Shown here piece after piece: positions 5,421 through 5,752 of a stretch of 5,752 bases of DNA. Numbering within the stretch: the stretch's first letter is position 1; each line of letters starts with the position of its first letter. Under the pieces are notes generated by a model, which was not told where the DNA came from, searched no databases, and saw only the letters and a list, made by a program, of their open reading frames with translations. The position numbers and the translations under genes are program-made. This DNA is from Bacillota bacterium (GTDB lineage: Bacteria > Bacillota > Clostridia > Christensenellales > CAG-138), in assembly GCA_023461495.1 (NCBI GenBank), contig JAEYLA010000104.1:1-5752 (forward strand), written 5' to 3'.

Positions 5421-5752
5421 CGCAGTAAAAGACGGCGTAGCCCACGCACCGCACCGCTCGCTGCTAAAGGCGACCGGGTTGACCGACAAGCAGATTAAAA
5501 AACCTATGATCGGCATCGTCAACTCCTTCAATGAGATCGTGCCGGGACATATTCATCTGCAACAGATTGCCCGCGCGGTCAAGGACGGCGTACTTTCTGC
5601 GGGCGGTACCCCTGTGGAGTTCAACACCATCGCCGTGTGCGACGGGATTGCCATGGGCCACGAGGGAATGAAGTATTCCTTGGCCTCCCGGGAGTTAATC
5701 GCGGATACGGTAGAATGTATGGCCCGCGCGCACTGCTTTGACGCGCTGGTGT
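5410..5752 (+). CDS. ilvD: Dihydroxy-acid dehydratase, 3'-truncated by the window end
   Basis: The first 114 codons are visible, about a fifth of a typical protein of about 555 residues. The enzyme uses an Fe-S cluster and Mg to dehydrate 2,3-dihydroxyisovalerate and its C6 homologue to 2-keto acids, the last step before transamination to valine or isoleucine and the branch toward leucine. The opening MRSDAVKDGVAHAPHRSLLK (1-20) is the standard IlvD N-terminus. GIVNSFNEIVPGHIHL (35-50), FNTIAVCDGIAMGHEGMKYS (71-90) and SRELIADTVE (93-102) follow. Asp78 in the CDG motif lies at the position expected for a Mg ligand; Cys77 replaces the first Asp of the DDG seen in E. coli IlvD. The ATG at 5410 lies inside ilvC, overlapping it by 11 bases in another frame, with only a weak purine-rich upstream stretch (about 5396-5408), so translation is probably coupled to ilvC. 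Confidence 0.96.
   Translation, partial: MRSDAVKDGVAHAPHRSLLKATGLTDKQIKKPMIGIVNSFNEIVPGHIHLQQIARAVKDGVLSAGGTPVEFNTIAVCDGIAMGHEGMKYSLASRELIADTVECMARAHCFDALV

Noticed and set aside
4344..5531. A 395-codon open frame on the - strand opposite ilvC and the start of ilvD
   Set aside because: It lies entirely against clear ilvC and ilvD coding sequence, has no recognisable domain, and is the usual shadow of codon-biased genes.
1..5752. tRNA, rRNA, CRISPR arrays, insertion sequences or attachment sites
   Set aside because: No cloverleaf, repeat-spacer pattern, transposase or flanking direct repeats were seen. The layout is that of ordinary chromosomal operons.

Overview
The window looks like a chromosomal segment of a low-to-mid GC Bacillota, probably a Clostridia-type anaerobe. 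I infer this from the residue style of the IlvB, IlvC and IlvD proteins, the strong GGAGG ribosome binding sites, and the radical SAM / DUF4130 gene pair that is common in Firmicutes. The assignment is by recall of family sequences, not by a search. All supported genes lie on the + strand.

Positions 1-1768 hold the end of one operon. It contains a 5'-truncated radical SAM protein of the 'putative DNA modification/repair' type, ending in a helix-hairpin-helix. A DUF4130-type partner overlaps it by 22 bases. The two families are known to travel together, but their chemistry is not established.

Positions 1769-2181 hold no conventional gene, but this is the most interesting part. It has an AT-rich stretch with small palindromes and a plausible sigma-A promoter with an extended -10 (1898-1926). 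Next comes a 35-codon ORF with its own ribosome binding site (1956-2063), whose middle is almost solid Ile, Leu and Val codons. A strong intrinsic terminator follows (2086-2120). The 5' arm of that terminator can instead pair with sequence at the end of the small ORF. Together these form a complete ribosome-mediated transcription attenuator for a branched-chain amino acid operon.

Positions 2182-5752 hold the controlled operon: ilvB and ilvN (acetolactate synthase large and small subunits), ilvC (ketol-acid reductoisomerase) and the start of ilvD (dihydroxy-acid dehydratase, cut by the window end). These are the consecutive common steps from pyruvate or pyruvate plus 2-ketobutyrate to the 2-keto acids of valine/leucine and isoleucine. 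The genes are tightly packed: a 15-base gap, a 44-base gap, then an 11-base overlap. Supply is probably controlled at two levels: transcription attenuation by charged Ile/Leu/Val tRNA at the leader, and valine feedback through the IlvN ACT domain.

The structural genes are ordinary and well conserved. I do not see a wholly new system. What deserves a second look is the leader-peptide attenuator in a presumed Firmicute, where T-box control would be more expected, plus two protein-level oddities: an unusual IlvC cofactor loop and a Ser in place of the first Gly of the IlvB GDG motif.
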